Positions 25,169 through 34,919 of a stretch of 64,000 nt of DNA are shown here, in pieces; within the stretch, counting starts at the first letter, position 1, and each line of letters starts with the position of its first letter. The translations under genes were made by a program, and so were the position numbers. Source of the DNA: Saccharicrinis sp963663905. GTDB taxonomy: Bacteria; Bacteroidota; Bacteroidia; Bacteroidales; Marinilabiliaceae. The notes under the pieces were generated by a model. The model made no database searches. It saw only the letters and a list, made by a program, of their open reading frames with translations, and was not told the DNA's origin. Location: NCBI GenBank assembly GCA_963663905.2, contig OY760657.1, forward strand, positions 1,488,001-1,552,000, in the 5' to 3' direction.

Positions 25169-25211
25169 AGATTATCTAATTTATAGAGAAAATTTAAAGT
25201 AAGAAATAATT

Positions 25212-27932
25212 GTGACAAAAATATTTTTAGGGTTTATAACGGTAATTATATTCGTAAGTAACGTAAATGCAATAAATAAATATCCGGTTGATTATGAGTT
25301 GATTGATTCTTTGTATAAAGAAATGAATCTGGAAGCAAAGTTGAAAACAATTCTAATTTCTGAAGGATCAATTTTAAATAATAAAGATAAAACAGTATTA
25401 AAATCTAAAGGTGATAATACTAAACTTGTAAATCTGGATAATATATTTGACTATGCGGGTATAGGGAATCCCATGTTGTCAGATATCATGATAAGATCTG
25501 CATTCTTAGGTGGTCAAAATGATGAGGAACTTGACTTGCTTTCTTGTATTTTAAATAAATTAAAACTAGATGGTTGTTTCTTTCCTATGAAATCTCCTTA
25601 TTCTTTATTGTACCAATTAGACGATAAAAAAAGTAATGATTTTTTTCTTGAACCATATGCTAGAATAATTATACCCTTTTTGAGTCAGAAGAAATTAGAT
25701 TATTATGTAGCTAATACCTATAAAATGCCTAAACAGGTGTTAGTTTCTCATGAGGTAAAGTTTAATGTATTATCAAATTATTCTAATTTGTCAGAATACG
25801 AGTATTTCTCAACATTACACTGGCATGATTTACAACGAATTTTAGATGAGTATGAGTCACCTCCATTAGAGTTTATTCTAAGTCTGGGGGGACTTATATA
25901 TTCCAATGATTATGAAAGAGATTTTAAAAAATTAAAAAGGATTTTTGATAAAAAGATGCTTCCGGAAAGCATTCTTGAAAAGAGTTGTAAAAAAGTATTG
26001 TTGTATGATCAGTTATCATTAAACAACATTATAAAAGATGATTTTAGAAGTGTAAAAGATGATTTGAATTTATTTGTAGAGAATATTCGAAGAAGTGGGT
26101 GTGTTTTACTAGAAAATAAAGGTGTTATCCCTTTTAACTATGCTACTGATAGTAAGGTTGCGTCTATTCATATAGGATCTAATCAGGTTTCATATTTCCA
26201 AAAAATGATTTCGAAATATATAGATTGTCAAAATTTATATTCAGAAACCTTACCAGATGAAGAAGGCCTGTTAAAGTTAAAAAAGGAAACTGAGGCATTT
26301 AATACAATTATAGTTGGTGTTAATGGCGATTGGTTTGATAAGGATAAAACCAATACCTTATACACTTTCTTGCATCAGATTTCTGAAGATGCAAATTTAA
26401 TTTTAGTGCATTTTGGATCGGGAAATAAATTAGCTGACTTACCTGATGGTAATCCATTTAAAGCTGTTTTATTGTCTTTTGAAGGTGGTAAAGAAGCTCA
26501 GGAAATTGCTGCTCAAATTATATTTGGAGGACGTGCTGCTAAAGGTGTTCTAGCTAAAAATATTAATAGTCATTACGAATTTGGTAGTGGTTTGTATACT
26601 GAAAAAACACGACTTGGGTATGTATCTTCTTATGAAAAGGCTTATGTTGATACATTAAGAGAGATTGATCAAATTGTATATAAAGCAATCAGGGAAAGAG
26701 CGACTCCTGGTTGTGAGGTTTTAGTAGCAAAAGATGGCGATGTTATTTACGACAAAGCATTTGGTTATCATACTTATAGTAAAAAGGAACATGTTAAGGT
26801 TACTGATTTATATGATATTGCTTCCATTACAAAAATTGTTTCTTCCGTTCCTTCTGTAATGAAGATGTATGATGAAGGTAAACTTAATATAGAAGATTCT
26901 TTATCTCATTTTATTCCAAGATTAATAGGAACAAATAAACAAGGTTTACAATTAAAGGATGTATTGATTCATCAGGCAGGATTACAATCATGGATTCCTT
27001 TTTATATGAGGACAATTGATACAGAGAAATTGAAAGGTGATATTTATAGTAAAAAGTATTCCAGTCAGTATAATATAAAACTCGATTCTAGAGTATATAT
27101 GAATAAATCTGTTAGGTATCGAAGCGATATATTCAAACATACAAATTCCGGAAAATATAACATTCAGGTATCAGATAAATGGTTTATGAATAATGAATAC
27201 ATTGATTCTATAAAAATGGCTATTGATACTTCAAAGGTTGATGAAAACCCTGAGTACCGATATAGTGATTTGGGATATTATTATATAAAAGAAATTGTAG
27301 AAAAAATAAATAATCTATCACTTGATGATTATGTCGAAAATAATTTTTATAATCCACTTGGAGCTTCACGTACTTTATACAAACCTCTAAGGAAATATGA
27401 TATAGATAAAATTATTCCTACTGAGGAAGATAAGGCGTGGAGGAATGAAGTCATTCATGGATATGTTCATGATCCTGGAGCTGCAATGTTAGGTGGAGTA
27501 GGAGGTCATGCTGGTGTTTTTTCAACTGCTGAAGATTTAGCCAAGATAATGCAGATGTATTTAAACAGAGGCTCATATGGTGGAAAACAGTTTGTAAAGC
27601 CCGAAACAATAGATTTGTTTACTTCCGTTGTAAAAGAGGGTAATAGAAGAGGTATTGGTTTTGACAAACCTGTTTTAGATAAAACATTGTCAGGACCGTC
27701 AAGTAAAGAAGCTTCACCTTCTTCTTATGGTCACTCTGGATTTACAGGAACATTAGTTTGGGTCGATCCGGAATATAATTTGGTATATATTTTTCTATCC
27801 AATCGAATCCACCCACATCAATATAATAAACGTCTTATTACAACAGATGTGCGTACAAATATTCAATCTGCTATATACAGATCATTACCCGAATATTGGG
27901 AAAAGAAAGAGTTGAAGTCTGATAAGGATTAA
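25212..27932 (+). CDS. Degenerate GH3-like domain fused to a serine beta-lactamase-type hydrolase
   Basis: The protein has 906 residues from a GTG at 25212, with a signal peptide (1-20). The first 480 residues follow a GH3 frame (TLILLENKGVIPF-like segment near 298-308) but lack KHFPGHG and other NagZ catalytic motifs. From about 490 the sequence is a class C beta-lactamase-like hydrolase: S538-I-T-K541, YSDLG near 662 and HSGFTG near 832. Bacteroidota often fuse an active GH3 N-acetylglucosaminidase to such a domain; here the GH3 part looks non-catalytic. The protein probably works in the periplasm on peptidoglycan or D-amino-acid bonds (inference). Confidence 0.75.
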   Translation: MTKIFLGFITVIIFVSNVNAINKYPVDYELIDSLYKEMNLEAKLKTILISEGSILNNKDKTVLKSKGDNTKLVNLDNIFDYAGIGNPMLSDIMIRSAFLGGQNDEELDLLSCILNKLKLDGCFFPMKSPYSLLYQLDDKKSNDFFLEPYARIIIPFLSQKKLDYYVANTYKMPKQVLVSHEVKFNVLSNYSNLSEYEYFSTLHWHDLQRILDEYESPPLEFILSLGGLIYSNDYERDFKKLKRIFDKKMLPESILEKSCKKVLLYDQLSLNNIIKDDFRSVKDDLNLFVENIRRSGCVLLENKGVIPFNYATDSKVASIHIGSNQVSYFQKMISKYIDCQNLYSETLPDEEGLLKLKKETEAFNTIIVGVNGDWFDKDKTNTLYTFLHQISEDANLILVHFGSGNKLADLPDGNPFKAVLLSFEGGKEAQEIAAQIIFGGRAAKGVLAKNINSHYEFGSGLYTEKTRLGYVSSYEKAYVDTLREIDQIVYKAIRERATPGCEVLVAKDGDVIYDKAFGYHTYSKKEHVKVTDLYDIASITKIVSSVPSVMKMYDEGKLNIEDSLSHFIPRLIGTNKQGLQLKDVLIHQAGLQSWIPFYMRTIDTEKLKGDIYSKKYSSQYNIKLDSRVYMNKSVRYRSDIFKHTNSGKYNIQVSDKWFMNNEYIDSIKMAIDTSKVDENPEYRYSDLGYYYIKEIVEKINNLSLDDYVENNFYNPLGASRTLYKPLRKYDIDKIIPTEEDKAWRNEVIHGYVHDPGAAMLGGVGGHAGVFSTAEDLAKIMQMYLNRGSYGGKQFVKPETIDLFTSVVKEGNRRGIGFDKPVLDKTLSGPSSKEASPSSYGHSGFTGTLVWVDPEYNLVYIFLSNRIHPHQYNKRLITTDVRTNIQSAIYRSLPEYWEKKELKSDKD

Positions 27933-27938
27933 TAGAAT

Positions 27939-27983
27939 AAACACCAATAAAACTATTTCTTATAGATAATTTTATTGGTGTTT
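27939..27983. terminator. Bidirectional terminator between the GH3/hydrolase and M18 genes
   Basis: AAACACCAATAAAA (27939-27952) and TTTTATTGGTGTTT (27970-27983) form a perfect 14-bp stem, with A/T tracts on both sides, between convergent genes. Confidence 0.85.
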
Positions 27984-27990
27984 CTAACTT

Positions 27991-29292
27991 CTATATGTCG
28001 TAAAAAGTTTTAAATGCCTTAATAGCATATGTGTGGTCGTTAACTCCTGATAGTTCTCTTGCACTGTGCATGGCAAGCATTGGGTTTCCCATATCTACCG
28101 ATCTTAAATCAATTTGACTTAAAGAAACATTTCCTAAAGTTGATCCTCCTTCCATATCAGATCGGTTAACAAACTTTTGATAAGGTACATTAGCTGTTTT
28201 GCAAATGGTTTCGAAAACAGCTCCTGAATCACCATCTGTAGTGTATTTCTGATTTGCGTGAATCTTTATAACAGGACCACCATTAATAACAGGATGCAAA
28301 ACAGGATCGTGCTTTTCAACTTGATTCGGATGAATCGAGTGAGCCATATCTGCCGATATCATAAATGAGTTATATATCATTTTGAAAAAATCATCCTCGT
28401 TATGACCTAGAGAATAATTAATTCGTTTAAGAATATTTGATAGTACCGGAGATCCTGCACCTTGTTTTGTTTGACTGCCTACTTCTTCATTATCAAAAAT
28501 ACATAGCATTTTAGTATTTTCAATGTCGTTTGATTTAATTAAAGCTTCAAGTCCTGCATGCACCATCGCTAAATCATCTAACTTAGGAGAACTTATAAAC
28601 TCTTCGTTTATGCCCATTATACAACCTTTCTCATATTCGTATAAATTAAGATCAAAGTCTATGATATCAGAAGGGTCTACATTTAATTCCTTTGCTATTA
28701 AATTAAGCAAGTAGTTGTCTTTTTCAAAAGTATCATTAATAATTCCCATTAATGGAAGCATATCTTTTTGCTTATTCAAAGCTACACCGTCATTAACAGA
28801 CCTGTTAAGATGGATAGCTATGTTTGGTATAATAAGAATTGGTTTGTTGATATTTATGTACTTATGATCAGGAAATAATGGGTTATTTGATTTAGTACTT
28901 ACTCTACCGGCTAATGATAAAGGTCTATCCAGCCATGTCATTAAAATTGGCCCACCATAAACTTCCGTATTTAATTTTAGAAATTTATTTTCTACAAGAA
29001 TTTCAGGGTTAGGCTTAATTTTAAATCCAGGAGAATCACTATGTGCACTGATCATTTTTATACCAGAAGAAGGTAATTCAGTGTTACCGATGCAAAAAGC
29101 AAAAATAGCAGAGCCGTTTTTAGTAGTATAGTATTTTTTACCTTTCTCCAGTTTCCATGTGTCAGTTAATTTTACTTCAGTAAAGTCATGTTGCGATAAT
29201 ACTTTTGCAATATTTGAGACAACATGGTAAGTTGAAGGACTCTTATGTATGAAGTTTATTAATTCTTCTGCAAGTGTGTTTTCTGGTTTCAT
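27991..29292 (-). CDS. M18 family aminopeptidase
   Basis: The protein has 433 residues, usual for M18 (aspartyl or yeast vacuolar aminopeptidase family). Metal and active-site motifs include SAHSDSPGFKIKP, DLAMVHAG, CIFDNEEVGSQTKQGAGS, and ADMAHSIHPN. It removes N-terminal acidic or neutral residues in the cytoplasm with two zinc ions. It is convergent with the GH3-like gene. Confidence 0.92.
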   Translation of the reverse strand: MKPENTLAEELINFIHKSPSTYHVVSNIAKVLSQHDFTEVKLTDTWKLEKGKKYYTTKNGSAIFAFCIGNTELPSSGIKMISAHSDSPGFKIKPNPEILVENKFLKLNTEVYGGPILMTWLDRPLSLAGRVSTKSNNPLFPDHKYININKPILIIPNIAIHLNRSVNDGVALNKQKDMLPLMGIINDTFEKDNYLLNLIAKELNVDPSDIIDFDLNLYEYEKGCIMGINEEFISSPKLDDLAMVHAGLEALIKSNDIENTKMLCIFDNEEVGSQTKQGAGSPVLSNILKRINYSLGHNEDDFFKMIYNSFMISADMAHSIHPNQVEKHDPVLHPVINGGPVIKIHANQKYTTDGDSGAVFETICKTANVPYQKFVNRSDMEGGSTLGNVSLSQIDLRSVDMGNPMLAMHSARELSGVNDHTYAIKAFKTFYDI

Positions 29293-29544
29293 TCTTTAAT
29301 TTTTTTGCAATTTATAAAAAACGGAAATATTGATGCTTCCAAGTCGATATGACTTTTATTACCATTTTATATAAATATCTTGTGATATCTATTTGAATAT
29401 GCAACAATATAAGCTGTCTAAATGTTTTTGTATTTTACTTTATCTTGAAAAAATGATATTTTAAGTGCAAAAAATTTAGTTTGGAGTACTTGCTTAATAA
29501 AAACAGTTTAATATTTAATAATTTAGGTTTAAATTAAATGTGCT

Positions 29545-31935
29545 ATGAACAATAAGGAGACTGAAGAAAATATTAAATGTACCTTAAGTAAAATTCCATT
29601 TAAGATATCATTGTGTTTTGAGTATTTAATTCAGGATATTGAAAAAATAGCTTTGAATGAAAAGCATCCTATGAATTTAATGGCTCAACAAACTTGTGAA
29701 TTGATAAATAATCATAATGAATTTAAGTCATCAAATATGGATATTCAGGTAGTTGAAAAGAATCCTGAAATTGTTGAACGATTGATGTCTTTTGTAGTTA
29801 ATCCAATGTATCAAGATTGTCAATTGACTGCGGTACATCAGCCCTTTGCAATGATGCCATTCTTTGCTTCTCAATATTATTATGAACTTTTTGGAGATGC
29901 AAATAAATCGCTGGAAATTGAAAATACTATAGTAAAGGATGAAGATAAAAAGTTTATCACAGTACTTTTTCATGCCTATCTTTTGATATTGGATAAAATT
30001 TATCATTTAGATTTATTTAAGGATAAGCCCTTTACATTTAAATTAATTGATCGAAAAAGTAAATTGGTAAAATTCTTTTCTTCGGTTGTTAACGGAAAAT
30101 ATATACAAATTCAAGATGTAAAGCCACATAAGAAACTTGATCCAGATGAAATTAAAAGTCTAATCAACAGAGAAAATGATCTTGACTATTGGAATAAGAT
30201 GATTCCATTAGAAAACTATGAATTTTCTGGTTTTATGAAAATAGATTATTTCGATGTAACCTATGATTATGTTATTTCGCAATTGAAATCTGAATTATTG
30301 AATAGATCGAGTATCATCACAGAAAAAGGTTTTGATAATATTAGAAAATGGATTAGATCTTTAATTGAAAACCCTGATTTAGAAGTAGGATTGATAGCTG
30401 TTAATGATTTTAAAACAACAAATACTAAGAAATCTATTTGGAAAAGTATTATACCGTATTCTGAATTATCATGTTCAGATTATATTAATAGTGTATATGA
30501 AAATGCTTTTAAAACCAAGAAAATTGTAATAACAAACGATTTTAATGAGGAGAAACCAAATATTGTAATTAATGCTTTTTTGAATAAAGGCATTAGAAGT
30601 CATGTTATAGTTCCATTGGTTTTGGATGGTGAAGTTGTTGGAGGGTTAGAATTTGCATGTTCTAAACCTGGAAATCTTTCAATGATTCAGGTAAAGCGTT
30701 TGATAGAAGTTTATCCAATTTTCGCCCTTGCTATCAAACGATCGTTAACAGAATGGAATGATAAGGTAAATTCGATTATACAGAAAGAGTTTACAGCAAT
30801 TCATCCATCAGTGGAGTGGAAGTTTAGAGAAGTTGTTGAGGAAACTCTCAGTGGCGATAATTGCGAGGAAAATATAAAGGTTGTTGAACCAATTGTTTTT
30901 AATGATGTGATACCCATTTATGGAGCATCGGATATTAGAGGCTCTTCTATAGAGAGAAATAAGGCCATACAAGCAGATCTCAAAGATCAATTAATTATGG
31001 TTAAAAATATTTTATGTGTTGATGATAGATTAAAGGTTATTCCTTTAGTAACGAATTTGTGTTATAAAATAGATCAATATCTGGTAACCGTCAATAAAGG
31101 TCTAAGGGCTGGCGATGAAATTACAATAATAGATTTTTGTAAAAATGAAATTGAACCCATTTTTAAAATTTTAAAAGAACGTTTTGTAGATCTGCAGCCA
31201 AATATTGATAAGTATTTTAATGCATTAGATCAGAATATAGGAATTTATTATAATAAGCGTAGAGATTTTGAAGCCAGCTTAACAACTATAAATGAACAGA
31301 TAAGTAATATTCTTGAAGAAGAACAAATTATAATTCAGGCTGTATTTCCTCATTATTTTGAGAAATATAAAACTGATGGGATTGAATATAATGCATATAT
31401 AGGTCAATCCTTAGTTAAGGATATTACTTATAATGATATCTATTTAAGGAATATTAGATTATGGCAATTGCTAGTTATGGTTAAAATAGCTCGACGAATT
31501 AGAGCGGTTCAATCTGATTTAAAAACTAAATTAGATATATCGCAATTGATTTTAGTTCATACATCACCGTTAAGTATTGCATTTAGACAAGATGAAAAGA
31601 AATTTGATGTAGATGGTGCTTATAATATTCGCTATGAAATCACAAAGAAAAGAATAGATAAAGCTTTAATTAAAAACTCTAAGCAAAGGATTACTCAAGT
31701 TGGTAAAATAGCCATAATTTACTCTTATGCAGAAGAGATTGAGGAGTATAAAAGATATATAGATTTTTTGATTTCACAGAATTATCTTAAAAAGACAATA
31801 GAGGATTTGGAACTTGAAGATTTAAAAGGCGCTTCGGGTCTTAAAGCTCTCAGGGTTGAAGTGGATTTTGAAAATACAAAAAATACTATTGTTGGGGATT
31901 TAGAATTCGATTCTTTAATAGGTTCATTGCTATAA
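29545..31935 (+). CDS. Large GAF-domain protein of unknown function
   Basis: The protein has 796 residues and no signal peptide. A GAF-like region is visible around residues 260-400 (VGLIAVNDF...IRSHVIVPLVLDGEVVGGLEFACSK). Downstream the motif VIPIYGASDIRGSSIERNKAIQADLKDQL (about 455-484) precedes a long helical section with no transmembrane segment. I recall such proteins as conserved hypotheticals in Bacteroidota but cannot name the function. A cyclase, kinase or phosphatase domain is not recognisable. It is monocistronic, ending at a perfect palindrome opposite a YfiR-like gene. Confidence 0.65.
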   Translation: MNNKETEENIKCTLSKIPFKISLCFEYLIQDIEKIALNEKHPMNLMAQQTCELINNHNEFKSSNMDIQVVEKNPEIVERLMSFVVNPMYQDCQLTAVHQPFAMMPFFASQYYYELFGDANKSLEIENTIVKDEDKKFITVLFHAYLLILDKIYHLDLFKDKPFTFKLIDRKSKLVKFFSSVVNGKYIQIQDVKPHKKLDPDEIKSLINRENDLDYWNKMIPLENYEFSGFMKIDYFDVTYDYVISQLKSELLNRSSIITEKGFDNIRKWIRSLIENPDLEVGLIAVNDFKTTNTKKSIWKSIIPYSELSCSDYINSVYENAFKTKKIVITNDFNEEKPNIVINAFLNKGIRSHVIVPLVLDGEVVGGLEFACSKPGNLSMIQVKRLIEVYPIFALAIKRSLTEWNDKVNSIIQKEFTAIHPSVEWKFREVVEETLSGDNCEENIKVVEPIVFNDVIPIYGASDIRGSSIERNKAIQADLKDQLIMVKNILCVDDRLKVIPLVTNLCYKIDQYLVTVNKGLRAGDEITIIDFCKNEIEPIFKILKERFVDLQPNIDKYFNALDQNIGIYYNKRRDFEASLTTINEQISNILEEEQIIIQAVFPHYFEKYKTDGIEYNAYIGQSLVKDITYNDIYLRNIRLWQLLVMVKIARRIRAVQSDLKTKLDISQLILVHTSPLSIAFRQDEKKFDVDGAYNIRYEITKKRIDKALIKNSKQRITQVGKIAIIYSYAEEIEEYKRYIDFLISQNYLKKTIEDLELEDLKGASGLKALRVEVDFENTKNTIVGDLEFDSLIGSLL

Positions 31936-31941
31936 ATAAAG

Positions 31942-31965
31942 AAAGCGATACATATGTATCGCTTT
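31942..31965. terminator. Perfect palindrome between convergent genes
   Basis: A 24-bp perfect palindrome, AAAGCGATACAT and its mirror, separates the GAF protein and the YfiR-like gene and can terminate from both sides. Confidence 0.7.
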
Positions 31966-31992
31966 AATTATAATTGTTATGTATTATGCAGT

Positions 31993-32505
31993 TTAGTTTT
32001 TAGCCATTTGAGCTAATTTGTTACTAACAACAATTTTCTTTTGTTGAGCAATTTCATTATTTAATTGAAATGTAAGTTTATTATCAACAATTCTAAAATT
32101 AATAATGGAATAATCTGGTGTAAAATGTTGTTCTTCTGTAACAGTCATAATGTTATTGTTTCCAATAAGGTCAAGATCTTTCTTTAATCTTGTAGATTTT
32201 CCGCTTGGAATAAATAGGACCTGACATTTTTTTATGTCTTCTAATTCAGAAACTTCAATTACGTTGATTTTGGCATAACCAAGGCTTTTCCCATTAATGC
32301 TTTGGTTTAGTTCATTGAGAATACTATGACTTTTACCATAAACACCAACAGTAAATGTTTCCATAGATTCTTGTTGAGGCCATCTTACATATCTCATAAA
32401 ACTTGCTATAAAAGAGGCTTCAACCTTTTCAACTGCAGTCTGGGCATTTGCACTGAAAAATAACATGCATAATAATGCCACTCCCATAAATCTTTTAATC
32501 ATCAT
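31993..32505 (-). CDS. YfiR/DUF4154 family periplasmic protein
   Basis: The protein has 170 residues from adjacent ATGs at 32505/32502. A signal peptide ends at ANAQ (about 22), and AVEKVEASFIASFMRYVRWPQ and QVLFIPSGKSTRLKKDLDL match the YfiR/HmsC domain (DUF4154). In Pseudomonas, YfiR inhibits a diguanylate cyclase from the periplasm. Here no cyclase is adjacent; in Bacteroidota such proteins often accompany histidine kinases. The partner is unknown. It lies 260 nt downstream of a receiver-only gene on the same strand. Confidence 0.85.
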   Translation of the reverse strand: MMIKRFMGVALLCMLFFSANAQTAVEKVEASFIASFMRYVRWPQQESMETFTVGVYGKSHSILNELNQSINGKSLGYAKINVIEVSELEDIKKCQVLFIPSGKSTRLKKDLDLIGNNNIMTVTEEQHFTPDYSIINFRIVDNKLTFQLNNEIAQQKKIVVSNKLAQMAKN

Positions 32506-32764
32506 TCAATAACTTAGTTTAATGTTTAATTTTAAGCCACTTAACGGAATTGAAAAATATTGGTTACTCAAGTTTAAATATTTTAACACACTGATAATTA
32601 TCAGGTTTGTGTTTGTTGATTGCTGTATGTGTGTTTAAAATAAAGAAAATCAACTATATACGTCTTGTGTGTTAGCGTTTTTGATGTTGAAATCCTAAAT
32701 TTAGTTTAGTTATTTTAACATTTATATGAGGTTATTTAAAAATTACAATTTAGTGCATTGTAAA

Positions 32765-33121
32765 TTAAGCACATATTGTTTTGATTGCATTGTTAAAATC
32801 TTCTTTAATTAGAGGTTTGGCTATAAATGCAGTGGCTCCACTTGATAAGCATGAATCTATTGTGTTAATAGAATTGTCTCCAGATAAAATTACTACCGGA
32901 ATATTAAGCCATTCTTCCTGTATTTCTTTTAATATTTCAAAACCATCTTTATTGGGCATGTATAAATCCAATAATACAAGGTCTGGTTTTTCTTTTATGA
33001 TTAATTTCCACCCTTCCAAACCATCATTGGCTTCGATTATTTCAAAGTTATATGTTGATAAGAATTTCTTAATTGTTACTCTTGATTCAAGAGCGTCGTC
33101 TACTATTAATACTTTTTTCAT
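32765..33121 (-). CDS. Receiver-only response regulator
   Basis: The protein has 118 residues. IVDDALESR holds the acidic pair, LVLLDLYMPNKDG the phospho-acceptor Asp52, and FIAKPL the conserved Lys. It has no output domain. The nearby YfiR-like gene (same strand, downstream) and the GAF protein may belong to the same signalling route, but no kinase is adjacent. Confidence 0.87.
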   Translation of the reverse strand: MKKVLIVDDALESRVTIKKFLSTYNFEIIEANDGLEGWKLIIKEKPDLVLLDLYMPNKDGFEILKEIQEEWLNIPVVILSGDNSINTIDSCLSSGATAFIAKPLIKEDFNNAIKTICA

Positions 33122-33600
33122 ACGTCAATGAATTAATTGTCTTCCTATGTGAATTTACGATACAAACAAATTAAAGTATCATAATAGTTGATTTGTAGAT
33201 GTATTTTGTAGACGAATTATGAAATAATGATGTTTAATTCACATTTAGTTTTTACGCATAAGCAAGCCTATTATTCCATATGATATATAAGCGTCTTTCA
33301 AAAATAGGGCTATAATCCAAATGAAGCAAATTGTAGTTATGCCTTTTACTTGTACAAAATTTTAAAATAAATACACCTGAATTTTCATATATAAATAATG
33401 AGTTAATGTTAATAATAATCAGGGAGATAAGATATTTGTGTTTGTTAAAAAATAAACTAGTAGGGACTGGTAGGTAATATTTGATTTTTTTTTCTTATAA
33501 TTGCATTGTGTAAATAAAAATTAACTATTAAAAGAATTCTTTAACAGTTAATTCGTTATAAAATTTATTAGAGTTTAATTATAAAAAAAAACATAAAGTT
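33122..33600 (+). promoter_or_regulatory. 479-nt upstream region of the galactose operon
   Basis: This non-coding stretch separates the divergent response regulator from galK. Within it a 31-nt near-perfect dyad lies at 33521-33551, 49 nt before galK. TATAATTG at 33496-33503 differs from TAnnTTTG by one base and may be the -7 element. Nothing else is recognisable in the AT-rich remainder. Confidence 0.45.
33521..33551. promoter_or_regulatory. Dyad near galK, possible operator or leader hairpin
   Basis: TTAACT (33521-33526) and AGTTAA (33546-33551) flank TTAAAAGAATTCTTTAA, which is itself symmetric about GAATTC. The two halves differ only by one mismatch and one extra A/T pair. A transcription factor site or an mRNA hairpin are both possible. 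Confidence 0.5.
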
Positions 33601-34878
33601 ATGGCAACTATAAGTTCAATTGTTGAAAAAATTAATGGTGGAGATAATCCTGTTTTTAAAGAGTTATATGGCTCTGATCAAGTATTATTAAAAGAACAAG
33701 CTGATCGATACGTAAAGTATATTAATGAATTTAAAAGTATATACGGAAGCGATGATATTACTTTATTAAGTTCACCAGGAAGAACTGAAGTTGGTGGAAA
33801 CCATACAGATCATCAATTAGGACGAGTTTTGGCTGGTGCTGTAAACTTAGATAATATAGCTATTGCTTCTGCTAATGGAACAGATACAGTTCGTATTACT
33901 TCTATTGGTTTTGATCCATTCGAAGTAGATCTTAGTAATCTTGAAATTACAGAGTTTAAGATTACTCCAGGAAACCTTGTTAAAGCAATTGCTAAAGGTG
34001 TTAAAGATTTAGGTTTGGAGATTGGAGGTTTTGATGCTGTGATTCACGGATGTGTGCCTGAAGGATCAGGATTAAGTTCATCGGCTTCTTTTGAGGTTTT
34101 AATAGGTGCAATTTTTAGTAATCTATTTAACGGTGGAAAATTAGATCCTGTAGATAATGCTAAAATTGGACAAAAAGCTGAACATGCTTGTAAGAAGTTT
34201 TGTGGATTAATGGATCAAACAGCATGTGCAGTTGGGGGATTTATTACAATTGATTTTGAGAATCCAGCTAATCCAATTGTTAAAGCTTTAGATTTCGATT
34301 TCGCTAAAACAGGTTATTCTCTAGTAATTACAAATACAGGAGGAAGTCATGGTGGATTAGATGAAGAGTATAATGCTTTGCCATCAGAAATGAAAGATGT
34401 AGCAAAAGAATTAGGACAAGAAGTCTTAAGACCATTATCAATGGAAGATGTAGTGAAAGGTATTCCAACTATCAGAGAGAAAGTTGGAGATAGAGCGTTA
34501 TTACGTGCTATTCACTTTCAAGCTGATAATGCAAGAGTTGTAGATGAAGTAGAGGCATTAGAGGCAGGTAATTTTGATAAATTTCTAGAATTGGTAATTG
34601 AATCAGGTTTTAGTTCATATATGTACAATCAAAATATTTTTGTTGCACATGATGTGAAAAATCAAAGTGTTTCTCTGGGCTTAGCCTTAAGTGATTTGGT
34701 ATTAAAAGGAAAAGGAGCATGGCGTGTACATGGTGGTGGATTTGCAGGTACAATTCAGGCGTTTGTTCCAAATGATCTTTTAGACACATATATTTCTACA
34801 TTAGAATCTGTTTTTGGTGAAGGTAATTGTCACAAACTATTTATTAGATCTAAAGGTGCTGTTCAGGTTGAATTATAA
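33601..34878 (+). CDS. galK: Galactokinase
   Basis: The protein has 425 residues. SSPGRTEVGGNHTDHQ (about 57-72) is the galactokinase signature; GCVPEGSGLSSSASFEV (about 151-167) is the ATP-binding GHMP motif. It phosphorylates galactose at C1. The next genes are an MFS sugar carrier, aldose 1-epimerase and a second MFS protein, so galactose catabolism is clear. galT and galE are not nearby, so the second half of the Leloir pathway must lie elsewhere or differ. It is first in a cluster with a long 5' region. Confidence 0.93.
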   Translation: MATISSIVEKINGGDNPVFKELYGSDQVLLKEQADRYVKYINEFKSIYGSDDITLLSSPGRTEVGGNHTDHQLGRVLAGAVNLDNIAIASANGTDTVRITSIGFDPFEVDLSNLEITEFKITPGNLVKAIAKGVKDLGLEIGGFDAVIHGCVPEGSGLSSSASFEVLIGAIFSNLFNGGKLDPVDNAKIGQKAEHACKKFCGLMDQTACAVGGFITIDFENPANPIVKALDFDFAKTGYSLVITNTGGSHGGLDEEYNALPSEMKDVAKELGQEVLRPLSMEDVVKGIPTIREKVGDRALLRAIHFQADNARVVDEVEALEAGNFDKFLELVIESGFSSYMYNQNIFVAHDVKNQSVSLGLALSDLVLKGKGAWRVHGGGFAGTIQAFVPNDLLDTYISTLESVFGEGNCHKLFIRSKGAVQVEL

Positions 34879-34919
34879 TAATTAAGATCATATAAAACTT
34901 TTATTTAATACATTATAAA

